A stretch of DNA of 64,000 nucleotides from contig JAXRKP010000990.1 in the NCBI GenBank assembly GCA_037039925.1, positions 2,501 through 66,500 on the forward strand, written 5' to 3'. A program made the translations under genes and the position numbers. Below the pieces are notes generated by a model that was not told where the DNA came from, ran no database searches, and worked only from the letters and a program-made list of their open reading frames with translations. Positions 63,934-64,000 of the stretch are shown piece by piece. Each line of letters starts with the position of its first letter. Positions within the stretch are counted from its first letter, which is position 1. Origin of the DNA: Doris montereyensis (taxonomy: Eukaryota > Mollusca > Gastropoda > Nudibranchia > Dorididae).

Positions 63934-64000
63934 AAGTTCCTTCAAGGCCAATATGGCCCATAGATCAGAGATATCTTAGTTTCTGTAAAGTGTAACAAGT
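63934..64000 (-). mobile_element. SINE, family A, cut by the window edge
   Basis: AAGTTCCTTCAAGGCC and GGCCCATAGATCAGAG are the family A tail; the element continues past the right edge. Confidence 0.7.

Overview
This window looks like a repeat-rich invertebrate genome, most plausibly a lophotrochozoan and probably a gastropod mollusc. The evidence is AT-rich DNA, long introns with canonical GT-AG sites, animal-type conserved proteins (MON1, an MFSD4/NaGLT1-type transporter), several tRNA-headed SINE families, many trinucleotide microsatellites and assorted decayed DNA transposons. The species assignment is inference; nothing here is bacterial or viral.

Two host genes can be reconstructed, both on the minus strand. 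MON1 (12990-29252, eight coding exons, about 565 codons) encodes the Mon1 subunit of the Mon1-Ccz1 Rab7 exchange factor. An MFS transporter of the MFSD4/sodium-dependent glucose transporter 1 type (43583-54978, three exons seen, N-terminal exon not found) lies further right. A multi-exon gene-like unit of unknown identity (49938-53236) sits inside an intron of the transporter, on the same strand. A possible terminal exon of another minus-strand gene is at 62026-62268.

Layout: 1-12.1 kb is satellite and SINE territory (77-bp, 54-bp, 20-bp and 60-bp tandem arrays). 12.1-29.3 kb is MON1, its introns loaded with a hAT deletion derivative, Helitron-like repeats, SINEs and an unnamed repeat family. 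29.4-34.2 kb holds a LINE 3' end and very long microsatellites (AAT, AGG/AAG, AGT). 35-43.5 kb is a mobile-element graveyard: LINE fragments, a piggyBac remnant inside a LINE, a LINE endonuclease, a Tigger transposase and hammerhead-bearing elements. 43.5-55 kb is the transporter gene. 56.1-58.5 kb is a decayed PIF/Harbinger element with its MADF-BESS partner gene. 58.5-64 kb is SINE-rich with few genes.

The most interesting points are these. Four copies of a hammerhead-ribozyme-like motif occur in a dispersed element with Penelope-like features. Two minisatellites can be traced to parts of SINE-like repeats. Nested insertions with recognisable target-site duplications are present. Both conserved host genes carry single-base homopolymer indels (four in MON1, two in the transporter) that restore frame and exon phase exactly when corrected, which points to assembly error rather than gene death. 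I found no convincing new cellular system.
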